NCBI GenBank assembly: GCA_020632795.1
Contig: JACKEV010000006.1
Location: 1,484,501 to 1,548,500, forward strand
From: Alphaproteobacteria bacterium
GTDB lineage: Bacteria; Myxococcota_A; UBA796; CAJQPC01
Direction of reading: 5' to 3'
Length of the DNA: 64,000 nucleotides
Numbering within the stretch: the first letter of the stretch is position 1; each line of letters begins with the position of its first letter. Positions 42,654 through 51,373 of the stretch are shown here, in pieces. A program made the translations under genes and the position numbers. The notes beneath the pieces are model-generated. The model did not search any database. It saw nothing but the letters and a program-made list of their open reading frames with translations, and had not been told where the DNA came from.

Positions 42654-44534
42654 CTACTCCATGTAGCCCAACGCCTCCAGCCGCTGCCGCACCGCCGGGT
42701 CCACCTCGGTCGCCGAGCGCTCCGCCGCCCCCGCCCCGGCCTCCATCAGCCGAGCGGCGCGCTGGCGCAGCACCTCAACCGTCGCCGCACCCTCGGGGGT
42801 GGACGCCACCTCATCCAGCGTAGAGACCTCCATCAGGCGGTCCCCGGCCCGCACGAACAGGGCGTCGGGGTAGCCCGGGGCCTCGCGGTGTACATAGCGG
42901 GCGTCCGGGGACCGAAGCGCCGACACCCGCCACTTGGGCGCGGTGATCTCCCCGCGCTTGCGGGCCTCGACGTTCGCCGGGCGGTCGAAGCCCAGGGCCC
43001 GCGCCTCGCCGGAGGGGCCGGACTGCCACGCGCCCACGAGGCTCTGGCCGTCGAGACCCTCCGGCGTCGGCCAGCCCAGCAGCTCGGTGACCGTGGGCAT
43101 CACGTCCATCAGCTCGACCACCTCGCCGGAGCGCACCCCCGCCGGCACCCCCGCCGGCCACCGCATCACCAGCGGCACATGCAGGGAGGCGTCGTAGAGG
43201 TCGTCGCCGTGGTTGAACCAGACCCCCTGCTCCCCCAGGGACTCGCCGTGGTCGCCGGCCACCACCACCAGGGTGTCGTCGGCCTCCCCCCGCGCCGCCA
43301 GAGCGTCCAGAACCCGCCCGAGCTGGGCGTCGGCGAAGCTGATCTCCCCGTCGTACTGGGCGATGACCCAGTCCACCGAGGTGACGCCCGCCAGGCTGCG
43401 CTGGAGGTACGGCGCGATGCTGCGGACCCGGGACATCGAGCGGTCCGCCGGGTCGCGCGGGTCCCCCTGGAAGTAGAGGTCCCGGTAGGCCGGGGGGGGC
43501 GCGTAGGGGCCGTGCGCGTCGAAGAGGTGCACCCACAGGAACCAGGGCTGCCCGTCGGGCACCTCGTCCAGCCAGGACAGGGCGTCCGCCGCGGTGCGGT
43601 CGCCGGTGCGCTCCAGGATGTGGTCGGGCGAGAAGCGCCGCCCGAGGGCCGCCAGCACCCGCCCGGCGAGGAGCCGACCGCTGCCCTTCACCGACGAGAA
43701 GTCGTCATCGTAGGTGCTGAACCCCCGATCCAGCGCGACGGTGTGATCCAGCACATACGCGCTCACGAAGGCCCCGGTCCGGTAGCCCTGCGCCCGGGCC
43801 AGCTCGGCGAGCAGCGGCACATCCGTGGGCATCGGGATGCCGTTGATGAGCAGGCCGTGCTGCCAGGGGCCACGCCCGGACATCAGGCTGGCGTGGCTGG
43901 GCGCGGTGACCGCGACCGGGGCGAAAGCCGCCTCGAACAAGGCCCCCTCCCCCGCCAGCCGGCTGAGCGACGGGGTCTGCACCTGAGGGTGCCCGTAGGG
44001 CGCGGTGTGATCGGCGCGGGTGGTGTCCAGGGTCACGATCAAGAGGTTCGGGGCGTCCCTTGGCTGCTCGGCGCCGCCCACGGACCCGCTCCCCGAGCCC
44101 CCCACGAGCAGCGCGAGCACCCCCGCCGCCGCCGCGCCGACCGGACGGGGGAGCCGCCCCAGAGCCCACGCCCCCGCGGCCGCCGCCGCCAGCGCGCCCG
44201 CGAGCACCAGCGGGTTCCCGACCCACCAGGGCGCCTCCTGGAAGGGCGGCGGGTCGGTCAGCACCGCGAGGGTCAGGGCCACCAGCGCCACCGCAGCCGC
44301 CCCGCCGAACAGGCCGTCTGTCCAACGGCGCGGGGTCAGGAGCGCGGCCAGCAGGCCCCCCGGCGCAACCCCGAGGAGCGCGCCCCCGCCCAGGCCCGCC
44401 AACACCAGCAGCGCGGGCGCGGTGAGGTGCAGCCGCCCGAACAGCAGCACGTCGACCGCCTCGACGACGCCCACCAGGGCGCCTCCAGCGAGCGCCCCCA
44501 GGAGGAGGAATGACAGGCGGCGGCTAAGCGTCAT
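42654..44534 (-). CDS. membrane-anchored alkaline phosphatase/sulfatase-superfamily hydrolase
   Basis: A 626-residue protein. The first about 145 residues contain four or five transmembrane helices; the catalytic domain follows, facing the periplasm. Metal-site boxes are LLIVTLDTTRADH (164-176), LWVHLFDAHGPY and VVAGDHGESLGEQG. Where sulfatases have Cys/Ser-x-Pro-x-Arg, this protein has T-A-P-S-H (Thr210), so Thr is the likely nucleophile and formylglycine is not used. That suggests a phosphoesterase or phosphotransferase rather than a sulfatase. The nearby FGE-like proteins are therefore not its maturases. It is divergent from the gene at 44722. Confidence 0.82.
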   Translation of the reverse strand: MTLSRRLSFLLLGALAGGALVGVVEAVDVLLFGRLHLTAPALLVLAGLGGGALLGVAPGGLLAALLTPRRWTDGLFGGAAAVALVALTLAVLTDPPPFQEAPWWVGNPLVLAGALAAAAAGAWALGRLPRPVGAAAAGVLALLVGGSGSGSVGGAEQPRDAPNLLIVTLDTTRADHTAPYGHPQVQTPSLSRLAGEGALFEAAFAPVAVTAPSHASLMSGRGPWQHGLLINGIPMPTDVPLLAELARAQGYRTGAFVSAYVLDHTVALDRGFSTYDDDFSSVKGSGRLLAGRVLAALGRRFSPDHILERTGDRTAADALSWLDEVPDGQPWFLWVHLFDAHGPYAPPPAYRDLYFQGDPRDPADRSMSRVRSIAPYLQRSLAGVTSVDWVIAQYDGEISFADAQLGRVLDALAARGEADDTLVVVAGDHGESLGEQGVWFNHGDDLYDASLHVPLVMRWPAGVPAGVRSGEVVELMDVMPTVTELLGWPTPEGLDGQSLVGAWQSGPSGEARALGFDRPANVEARKRGEITAPKWRVSALRSPDARYVHREAPGYPDALFVRAGDRLMEVSTLDEVASTPEGAATVEVLRQRAARLMEAGAGAAERSATEVDPAVRQRLEALGYME

Positions 44535-44721
44535 GGGCAGCAGACCTCGGCTGACATCCGATAACCTGCCTGTAAGCTACGGCCGCTTCTGCGCGTTGCC
44601 GGTACGCCAGGCCACCTTAGTCCTTGTGCTGCACGAGGTTTGGTGGCAAGTTGGGCGGCTGATCCACCCCGTCGCCATAAGCTGTCCGGCCACCGACCCC
44701 ACAGCATCAGGAACCCTCGCG

Positions 44722-46614
44722 ATGAACAAACGCCTCCTCCGCCTCTGCACCATCACCGCGCTGGTCCTCCCCTCCTCCGCGCTGGCCAAGACCGCCGCTG
44801 TGTCCCCCCTCGTCGGCATCAACGGTCTGGACGAGAAGGACCGCGCGAACATCACGGCCATCATCTCCAGCGAGGTCGAGTTCATGTCGGACTACGAGGA
44901 GGCCTCCGAGCTGGACGAGATGCCCGCCAGCATGAACGCCGCCTGCGTGGCCAAGTCCTCCTGCCTCAAGGGCATCGGCGCGAACGCCGGCGTGGACCAC
45001 CTCTTCGCGGGCACCGCCGCCCCGGCCGGCGGGGAGAAGTACGAGATCCACCTCGTGCTCTTCGACGTCAAGGCTGGGAAGATCGTCCGAGACAAGACCT
45101 TCATGGTGAGCAAGTCCACGATGGCCGGCGCCATCGGCCCCGAGGTGCGCGGCCTGGTCGTGGGTGAGGATCTGGTGGCCGCTGCCCAGGAGGACAACGT
45201 CACCGCAGACGCCTTCGACCCGTTCGCCGAGGACTTCGAGTTCGAGAGCGACCCCGTGCTCCCCACGGTGGGCACCCCCGGCAACAGCAGGGCGACCCTG
45301 GACGACTACGAGGAGGTGGACGTCTACGAGGAGCGCCGCCGCGCCGAGGAGGAGGAGCGCCGCCGTGAGGAGGACGCCCGCCGCCGCGCCGAAGACGAGG
45401 CCCGCCGCCGCGCCGAGGAGGACGCCCGCCGCCGCGCCGAGGAGGACGCCCGCCGCCGCGCCGAGGAGGACGCCCGCCGCCGCGCCGAGGAGGACGCCCG
45501 CCGCCGCGCCGAAGAGGACGCTCGACGCCGCGCTGAAGAGGACCGTCTGCGCGAAGAGGAGCTGGCGTTCGACGACATCGAGTTCGGCTCGGTGAACCCC
45601 GACGACATCGACGTCGACGTCGCCGATATCGAGTTCGACAGCCGTACCGATGAGATCGAGCGCTACGACAGCCGCTCGTCCAACGCCTCGGTCCGCGACG
45701 ATGATCGCTACCGCAGCAGCTCTTCCAGCTCGTCCTACCGGGACGACCCCCGCTCCAGCAGCTCCTCCAGCTCGTCCTCCCGGGACGACAGCCGCTCCAG
45801 CAGCCCCAGCAGCTCCAGCTCCAGCTCCAGCCGCAGCGGCAGCCGGGATCGCTACGAGGACCTCGACGAGCCTGAGGACGACCGCCGCGCCTCGTCGTCG
45901 TCGTCCTCCTCGGCCCGGGATGACCGGTATGACGACCGCGACCGGTACGACGACCGCGACCGATACGATGACCGAGGCTACGACGACCGCGACTACGACG
46001 ACCGCGACCGTGACTACGACGACCGCGACCGTGACTACGACGACCGCGACAGCCGCGACAGCCGCGACCGCTACGACAGCCTGGACGACGACCCGCGCGG
46101 CTCCCGCAGCACCGGCACCATCCGCAGCGAGGATGACGCCCGGTTCGGCCTCACCGTCCGCGGCGGCGGCAGCGTCTTCCAGGACCTGCGCTTCGTCACC
46201 ACTGGCGCCGAGCTGTCCATTCCCCTGGCCAGCCGGGCCTTCCTGAACATCGGGCTGGAGCTGTACACCACCAAGCGCGCGGTGCCCCCGGCCCTCCAGG
46301 AGCAGTACGGCCCCGAGGTGTGGAGCTCCATCGTGCCCATCAGCTTCGGCGCGACCTTCCAGCCCACCGCCCGGTCGTTCCGGCCCTACGTCGGCGGGGA
46401 CCTCACCCTCACCCCCTACACCACCGCGCCGAACGTGGCGGTGGGCGCGCGGGTGCGTGGCGGCTTCGACGCCATGTTCTCCGATCACGTCGGCTTCAAC
46501 CTGGGCGCCACGGTGGGCGGCTGGTACGGCGGCGAGTTCCCCTCGGTCCAGAGCGGCCTGGACACCCAGGGCCTGGTGGCCCAGGCGGCCCTCGGCCCGG
46601 TCTTCAAGTTCTGA
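44722..46614 (+). CDS. secreted outer-membrane protein with long low-complexity middle
   Basis: A 630-residue protein. A signal peptide (residues 1-23, ending SSALAK) precedes a mixed domain of about 150 residues (VSPLVGINGLDEKDRANITA, then HLFAGTAAPAGGEKYEIHLV), which resembles a TolB-N/CsgG-like fold. Then comes an extreme low-complexity region: about seven ARRRAEED units, serine runs (SSSSSSS) and repeats of DDRDRYDD. The last about 160 residues alternate like an outer-membrane beta barrel (FGLTVRGGGSVFQDLRFV, RPYVGGDLTLTPYT, ending VFKF). It likely links periplasm and outer membrane. The ATG at 44722 follows GGAACC. Confidence 0.75.
   Translation: MNKRLLRLCTITALVLPSSALAKTAAVSPLVGINGLDEKDRANITAIISSEVEFMSDYEEASELDEMPASMNAACVAKSSCLKGIGANAGVDHLFAGTAAPAGGEKYEIHLVLFDVKAGKIVRDKTFMVSKSTMAGAIGPEVRGLVVGEDLVAAAQEDNVTADAFDPFAEDFEFESDPVLPTVGTPGNSRATLDDYEEVDVYEERRRAEEEERRREEDARRRAEDEARRRAEEDARRRAEEDARRRAEEDARRRAEEDARRRAEEDARRRAEEDRLREEELAFDDIEFGSVNPDDIDVDVADIEFDSRTDEIERYDSRSSNASVRDDDRYRSSSSSSSYRDDPRSSSSSSSSSRDDSRSSSPSSSSSSSSRSGSRDRYEDLDEPEDDRRASSSSSSSARDDRYDDRDRYDDRDRYDDRGYDDRDYDDRDRDYDDRDRDYDDRDSRDSRDRYDSLDDDPRGSRSTGTIRSEDDARFGLTVRGGGSVFQDLRFVTTGAELSIPLASRAFLNIGLELYTTKRAVPPALQEQYGPEVWSSIVPISFGATFQPTARSFRPYVGGDLTLTPYTTAPNVAVGARVRGGFDAMFSDHVGFNLGATVGGWYGGEFPSVQSGLDTQGLVAQAALGPVFKF
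45376..45545 (+). repeat. 24-bp in-frame tandem repeat array
   Basis: About seven near-identical 24-bp units (GCC CGC CGC CGC GCC GAG GAG GAC type) encode ARRRAEED. Several neighbouring copies are identical even at third codon positions, pointing to recent slippage expansion. Such a unit would form a highly charged single alpha-helix or coiled coil. Copy number is likely to vary between strains. Confidence 0.8.
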
Positions 46615-46619
46615 GGCCC

Positions 46620-46644
46620 CCGGCGGGCGGCGCGCGCCCGCCGG
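46620..46644 (+). terminator. GC-rich hairpin after the outer-membrane protein gene
   Basis: CCGGCGGGCG (46620-46629) and CGCCCGCCGG (46635-46644) are perfect 10-bp arms around GCGCG, 6 bp after the stop. No T-run follows, as is common in very GC-rich genomes. Confidence 0.55.
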
Positions 46645-46689
46645 ACGCATTATCCAAGCGGGGCCCCCTGGCATCCGTTGGAGCACCTC

Positions 46690-48726
46690 GTGAATCGTTG
46701 GGTCGGACTCGTCAACCTGGCGCAGGCCGCCGTCTATGGCGCGTTCGGCGCTTACCTGGCCACCCGCTGGACCCCGGCGGGCTGGATGTTCTATGGCGCC
46801 GCCGGCCTGCAGGTCATCGGCGGCGGGGCCCTGCTGGCCGGAAAGGGCCCCGGCCTGGCCCGGGTGGCGTCGATCGTCGGGCTTGTGGCCTCCGCGGTGG
46901 TCATCGGGCTCCACCTTCAGGTCGGCGTCCACATCGTCCGCACCTTCACCCCGGTCGGCGGCCGACAGGGCTATGAGCTGATCACCGGCGTGGGTGCGGC
47001 GGCCCCCTGGGCGGTGTTCTTCCCCATCTGGCAGCTCGCGGCGTCGCGGCCGGGCCGCGCCACAGGCGCCGGCACCCTGGTGGCCCTGGTGCTCGCGGCG
47101 CTGCTGCCCCCGGCGCTCACCTGGCAAGCCCTCTCCCCCACCCGCACCTACGCCTCTGTGGACGGCGCGGCGGCGGCCAGCTTCCTGTTCGCGCGCTGGT
47201 CGGGAGATGCCTCGGCCACCCCGCCGTCGGGCGACGGGCCGGTGCTGCTGGTCGCGACTGCGGTCCAGCGCAGCGAGGTCCTCGCCAGCCGCACCGCCGA
47301 GGCCGGGAGCCTCCCCGAGGCGCTGGAGGCCATCGATCTCGGCCCTTTCCCCGGTGAGGGGGCGGCCGTCCACCTCGACGTCGCGCGGGTCGAGGGCAAC
47401 CTGGACACGCCCCCTCTCGTCCCCGCTGGCACCGTGCTCGCCCGCCCCGGAGCGGACGGCATCCGCGGCAAGGACCGCGTCTTGAGCACCCTGGAGGCCT
47501 GGAGCCAGGGCGTGGTCACCAACCGCCAGGTCGCGCCTGGGCTCTCCCTGCCGGTCACCCGGCCCCGCGTTCGGGAGCTGAACGTCCCCGTGGGCTGGGT
47601 GCGCATGGACAGCTACCTGGCCAGCGCGCTGGGCACCGTGCGCGCCGAGGCCGGCTGGTCGGCCCCCCCCGCCCTCAGCGCCGACGCCGTCCGCGAGGCC
47701 GCGCTGGTCGGCGGGCACCACCTCGCCGTGAACATGGCCCCCACCGGGCGGTTCGCCTACGTGGTCAAGGGCCCCAGCGGGCGCCACGGCGGCGGCTACA
47801 ACTTCCCCCGCCACGCTGGCGCGAGCTGGTTCCTGGCGCGCCTCGCCAGCCGCACGGGCGACGCCGAGATCGCCCAGGCCGCGCGGCTGGCCATGGACTT
47901 CCTCGCCGAGCACACCCAGCGCACCGAGGACGGCCGGGCCTACGTGCTGGACCCGACCCGCCGCGACGGCAAGGTGTGGGTGGGCACCACCGCGCTGGCC
48001 CTGCTCGCCTTCACCGAGGCCGGGATCAACCCGGAGCTGCAGGAGGAGTACGCCCGGTTCATCGCCTCGGCGGTGGACGCGCAGGGCCTGGTGCGCGGCG
48101 ACATGGACGCCCGCACCGGCACCTGGCCGGTTCAGGACGAGGTGACCTACGCCCAGGGCCAGGGCCTGCTCGGGCTCGTGGCCGCTGAGCGGGCCGGGGT
48201 GCCCGGCGTCACGGATGCCCTGCAGCGGGCGATGGACTACGTGGACGACGGCTACTGGCCCCTGCCGGCGGCCAACTTCCACACCCTGGACGAGCACTGG
48301 ATGTGCCTCGCCGCCGCCGCGGCCCAGGAGACCACCGGCCAGGCGGCCGGCGAGGACGTGTGCCGGGCCTACCTGGCCTCGGTGGCCATGAGCGCGCCCA
48401 CCCCCGGCGGCCCCATCCAGGCCCCCGCGGGCCCCGCCGCCGGCCTGGCCGAGGCGGTCATCGCCCAGGCCGAGCTGGATCGCCGCGCCGGCCGGGACGG
48501 CCCCTACCGCCAGCGGGCCCTCGACTACGGTGAGCTGCTGCTGGCCAACCTCTACCAGGCCACCGACGCGCCCCTCGTCGCCGATCCACCCGCGCTGATC
48601 GGCGGCTTCCGGGACCGCCCCTGGTCCCTGGACGTCCGGGTGGACGCCGTGCAGCACATCGCCTGCGCGCTCCTGGGGGTCGAGGTGCTGCTCCGCGACG
48701 AGGACCTCCCGGGCGGGATGCCCTGA
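46690..48726 (+). CDS. membrane protein with C-terminal helical-barrel domain
   Basis: A 678-residue protein. The GTG at 46690 follows GGAG by 6 bases and is preferred over a TTG at 46678. Residues 1 to about 145 contain four transmembrane helices (LVNLAQAAVYGAFGAYL, AAGLQVIGGGALLAG, IVGLVASAVVIGLHL, GTLVALVLAALLPPAL). From about residue 320 an alpha/alpha-barrel-like domain is seen, with repeated helical hairpins (HAGASWFLARLASRTGDAE, VGTTALALLAFTEAG, YAQGQGLLGLVAAERAGV, FHTLDEHWMCLAAAAAQ), as in six-hairpin glycosidase or terpenoid-cyclase folds. Conserved acids could make it a glycan-active enzyme at the cell surface, but no catalytic motif is certain. Confidence 0.65.
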   Translation: MNRWVGLVNLAQAAVYGAFGAYLATRWTPAGWMFYGAAGLQVIGGGALLAGKGPGLARVASIVGLVASAVVIGLHLQVGVHIVRTFTPVGGRQGYELITGVGAAAPWAVFFPIWQLAASRPGRATGAGTLVALVLAALLPPALTWQALSPTRTYASVDGAAAASFLFARWSGDASATPPSGDGPVLLVATAVQRSEVLASRTAEAGSLPEALEAIDLGPFPGEGAAVHLDVARVEGNLDTPPLVPAGTVLARPGADGIRGKDRVLSTLEAWSQGVVTNRQVAPGLSLPVTRPRVRELNVPVGWVRMDSYLASALGTVRAEAGWSAPPALSADAVREAALVGGHHLAVNMAPTGRFAYVVKGPSGRHGGGYNFPRHAGASWFLARLASRTGDAEIAQAARLAMDFLAEHTQRTEDGRAYVLDPTRRDGKVWVGTTALALLAFTEAGINPELQEEYARFIASAVDAQGLVRGDMDARTGTWPVQDEVTYAQGQGLLGLVAAERAGVPGVTDALQRAMDYVDDGYWPLPAANFHTLDEHWMCLAAAAAQETTGQAAGEDVCRAYLASVAMSAPTPGGPIQAPAGPAAGLAEAVIAQAELDRRAGRDGPYRQRALDYGELLLANLYQATDAPLVADPPALIGGFRDRPWSLDVRVDAVQHIACALLGVEVLLRDEDLPGGMP

Positions 48727-48735
48727 GCGCACCCC

Positions 48736-48759
48736 AGGTGGGACACGTTTTCCCCACCT
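48736..48759 (+). terminator. hairpin downstream of the helical-barrel gene
   Basis: AGGTGGG (48736-48742) pairs with CCCACCT (48753-48759) around 10 nt containing TTTT, 10 bp after the stop. It is a modest terminator candidate. Confidence 0.4.
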
Positions 48760-48829
48760 CCCGCGCCCGCATGGGATCTGCGTCTCCCACATGCCCGGCT
48801 TGGCGGCCCCGCTAAGGGCGTCTTGTTCC

Positions 48830-48845
48830 CGGCATGACTCTTGCT
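48830..48845 (+). promoter_or_regulatory. candidate sigma-54 promoter of the 48891 lipoprotein gene
   Basis: CGGCATGACTCTTGCT fits the -24/-12 consensus TGGCACG-N4-TTGCW at 14 of 16 positions counting the free ones. The key GG (48831-48832) and GC (48843-48844) are exactly 10 bp apart. The predicted start would be about 35 bp before the ATG. A sigma-54 activator would be required. Confidence 0.5.
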
Positions 48846-48890
48846 TTACATCAGGACCCCGCCGACCCGTCTTTCTCGGAGGTCCGACCC

Positions 48891-50822
48891 ATGCCGACCG
48901 CTCGCCCTCTCGCCCTCGTCGCCCTCGCCCTCGGGGCCTGCAACAACGCGCCCGTTGACAACGATCTCTACGACGGACCGGCCTTCGGCCGCGTCGGGGG
49001 CTTCGTGCACGACGTCGACGGCCAGCCCCTCGCCGACGTCTCCGTCGAGCTGGACGGCCTGGTCGCGGTCACCGACGCCGAGGGCCTCTATGTGCTCGAC
49101 GGCGTCACCCCGGGGCAGGACCTCGTGCTCGAGTTCACCCGCCCCGGGTACGCCAGGGGCTACGCCCGCACCGCCCTCATCTCCTGGGAGACCGTGGGCG
49201 TCGACAAGGTCCTCTCCCCCATCGACGGGCGCGACAGCTTCGTCGCCTTTGACGGCGGCGTCGTCGAGGTCGCGGACGTGACGGTCGCCTTCATGCCCGA
49301 TGGCATCGTCACCGCCGACGGCGCGCCCTACGAGGGCACCGTGAACGTCGAGGTCACCCACATCGACCCCTACTCCGCCGAGCTGGACGCCGCCCCCGGC
49401 GACCTCACCGCCCTGGCCTTGGAGGACGGCTCCGCGAAGGCCGAGTACCGCCCCAACCAGCTCGTGTCCTACGGCATGGTGGACGTCAGCCTCTACGACG
49501 ACGACGGCAACCCCCTCCAGCTCCAGGAGGGCATGCCCGCCACCGTCGAGATGCCCATCACCAACGGCGACCTGCCTCAGCTCTACCACCTCGGCAACGG
49601 CGACACCCAGAAGCTGTGGAGCTTCGACCGCGAGCGCGGGCGCTGGATCGAGGAGGGCCTGGGCGACGTCGCGGCCAACGACGAGGGCGACCTCACGTTC
49701 ACCTTCGAGGCCAGCCACTTCTCCTGGTGGAACTGCGATCAGGGCTTCGTGCCCACCTGCGCCACCGGCCGCGTGGTCGACGCCATCGGCTTCCCCGTCC
49801 GGGGCGCCACCCTCACCGCGCGCGGCGGCCAGTCCACCTCCACGGTCACCACCGACGAGGAGGGCTACTACGTCGTCAGCGTGATGGCCGGCGACACCGT
49901 GCGCTTCGAGAGCTCCACCTTCGTCGGCCGCCGCACCTGGCTGGAGACCTCCCCGGCCATCTTCATCGACGGCGAGGGCAGCTCCGCCGCCGACTGCGAG
50001 CCCATCCCCGACATCGAGATCGAGGTCTGCCGCGAGTCCGGCGTCGTCATGGCTGACGACCTCAACCTGCACGTCTCGGGCATGGACGTCGGCCAGAACG
50101 GCGACCAGATGCGGGCGTGGTTCTGGGAGCCGGCGGGCGACCCGTGGCTCTGCGAGAGCCCCTGGGACCGCCTGGAGGAAGAGGACTGCATGGAGACCAC
50201 GCCGAAGGACTTCCCCAGCCACCTGGGCGATGACCTGCCGGTGATGGAGGACATCCACACCCGCTCCGTCGGCGAGTGGCTGGAGATGTCGACCGACCGC
50301 GACACCTACGTGATGGAGAAGGAGGAGATCAACGGCCTGCCGAAGTACAGCTTCAAGACGCTGGAGATCGACGACCAGGGCGAGCTGGTCATCAACGACC
50401 TCGACCTGCGCGGCGGCGACGCCATCGGCGGCCGCGCCCCGGGCAGCGTCACCGACTACTTCGGCCCGCTGGACGCCCCCGCCCTGTTCACCATCCCCGA
50501 GGAGGTCCGGGTCACCAACATGTCCGGCCCGCAGCGCGCGATGTCCCGCTCCAACGGCTTCAGCGTGAACTACAACGCCGGTGACAACGACTGGGGCATG
50601 CTGGTCTTCGTGACCTCCGGGCCCGAGGATCCCAGCCTGGTCTGCCGCTACCGCGACGACGGCAGCATCCGCATCTCCGGCGCGGACATGGGCCGCATGA
50701 ACCCCGGCTTCGCCTCCGTCAGCGTCTACCGCCCCGACTTCGACTGGACCGCCGGCCCCGACGGCTTGCCCATCCGCAAGCAGATCGTCTCCGGCGCCAT
50801 CATCGAGGCCGAGCTGCGCTGA
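48891..50822 (+). CDS. lipoprotein with carboxypeptidase-regulatory-like domains
   Basis: A 643-residue secreted lipoprotein. The ATG at 48891 gives a signal peptide MPTARPLALVALALGAC with the lipobox LGAC. A CarboxypepD_reg-like beta domain follows (GGFVHDVDGQPLADVSVELD, TDAEGLYVLDGVTPGQDLVL), and a second copy appears in the middle (GRVVDAIGFPVRGATLTARG, TTDEEGYYVVSVMAGDTVRF). Between them is a region with ASHFSWWNCDQG reminiscent of CILP/FAP1-type proteins. It is probably cell-surface. Acidic composition is strong. Bulky aromatic and Cys residues near the middle may form disulfides. Confidence 0.75.
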   Translation: MPTARPLALVALALGACNNAPVDNDLYDGPAFGRVGGFVHDVDGQPLADVSVELDGLVAVTDAEGLYVLDGVTPGQDLVLEFTRPGYARGYARTALISWETVGVDKVLSPIDGRDSFVAFDGGVVEVADVTVAFMPDGIVTADGAPYEGTVNVEVTHIDPYSAELDAAPGDLTALALEDGSAKAEYRPNQLVSYGMVDVSLYDDDGNPLQLQEGMPATVEMPITNGDLPQLYHLGNGDTQKLWSFDRERGRWIEEGLGDVAANDEGDLTFTFEASHFSWWNCDQGFVPTCATGRVVDAIGFPVRGATLTARGGQSTSTVTTDEEGYYVVSVMAGDTVRFESSTFVGRRTWLETSPAIFIDGEGSSAADCEPIPDIEIEVCRESGVVMADDLNLHVSGMDVGQNGDQMRAWFWEPAGDPWLCESPWDRLEEEDCMETTPKDFPSHLGDDLPVMEDIHTRSVGEWLEMSTDRDTYVMEKEEINGLPKYSFKTLEIDDQGELVINDLDLRGGDAIGGRAPGSVTDYFGPLDAPALFTIPEEVRVTNMSGPQRAMSRSNGFSVNYNAGDNDWGMLVFVTSGPEDPSLVCRYRDDGSIRISGADMGRMNPGFASVSVYRPDFDWTAGPDGLPIRKQIVSGAIIEAELR

Positions 50823-50842
50823 GGCCACGGCCGTCCTTTCGC

Positions 50843-50870
50843 GCGCCCTCGGGGTCATCCCCGGGGGCGC
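50843..50870. terminator. bidirectional terminator between the lipoprotein gene and ruvX
   Basis: GCGCCCTCGGGG (50843-50854) pairs with CCCCGGGGGCGC (50859-50870), 12 bp with one G-T pair, around the loop TCAT. TTGCCTTTTC follows on the plus strand. It lies between two convergent stops (50822 and 50879). Confidence 0.75.
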
Positions 50871-50878
50871 TTGCCTTT

Positions 50879-51322
50879 TCAGGGTCGCGCGATCTGCGAC
50901 CAGTCCCCGTGGTCCAGCCAGCTCTGGAGGATCAGGGCGGCGGCGGACTGGTCGATGACCTGCTTGCGCCGGCTGCGGGACAGGTCCAGGGCCACCAGGG
51001 CCCGCTCGGCCTCCACTGAGGTGTAGCGCTCGTCGATGTAGACCGGGGTGAGGCCCAGGAGTGCCCCCAGCGCCTCGCCCACCTGCCGGGCCAGGCGCGC
51101 CGGCCGGGCCTCGGTGTCGTCCAGCTCCAGCGGCAGCCCGACGATGAGGTGGACGACCTCCTTCTCCTGGCACAGCTCGGCCAGGGCGGCGGCGTCCTTC
51201 TTCACGCTCTGGCGCGCCAGGGTGGTGAACGGCTGGGCGATGAGGCCGAGGGGATCGGACATCGCCACGCCGATGGTCTTCGTGCCGACATCCAGGCCGA
51301 TCGCGCGCTTGTTCTGTTGCAT
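50879..51322 (-). CDS. ruvX: RuvX/YqgF, Holliday junction resolvase-like nuclease
   Basis: A 147-residue YqgF-family RNase H-fold protein, thought to act in pre-16S rRNA 5' maturation and possibly Holliday-junction resolution. Family motifs are GLDVGTKTIGVAMSD (9-23, first catalytic Asp), VHLIVGLPLELDD (57-69), YIDERYTSVEAERAL and the last acidic site IDQSAAALILQSWLD. The ATG at 51322 was chosen, since a longer frame in the same phase is antisense to cinA and recA. It is divergent from cinA. Confidence 0.92.
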   Translation of the reverse strand: MQQNKRAIGLDVGTKTIGVAMSDPLGLIAQPFTTLARQSVKKDAAALAELCQEKEVVHLIVGLPLELDDTEARPARLARQVGEALGALLGLTPVYIDERYTSVEAERALVALDLSRSRRKQVIDQSAAALILQSWLDHGDWSQIARP

Positions 51323-51373
51323 GGGTCCTTCGAGGGTGTTACTGCACGGACGTTCAGTGTCCGGGAGCGCACT

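Noticed and set aside
44707..48792. A 1,361-codon open frame on the minus strand.
   Set aside because: It is antisense to two well-supported plus-strand genes and its translation is low-complexity Val/Gly/Ala/Arg, as high-GC antisense frames give.
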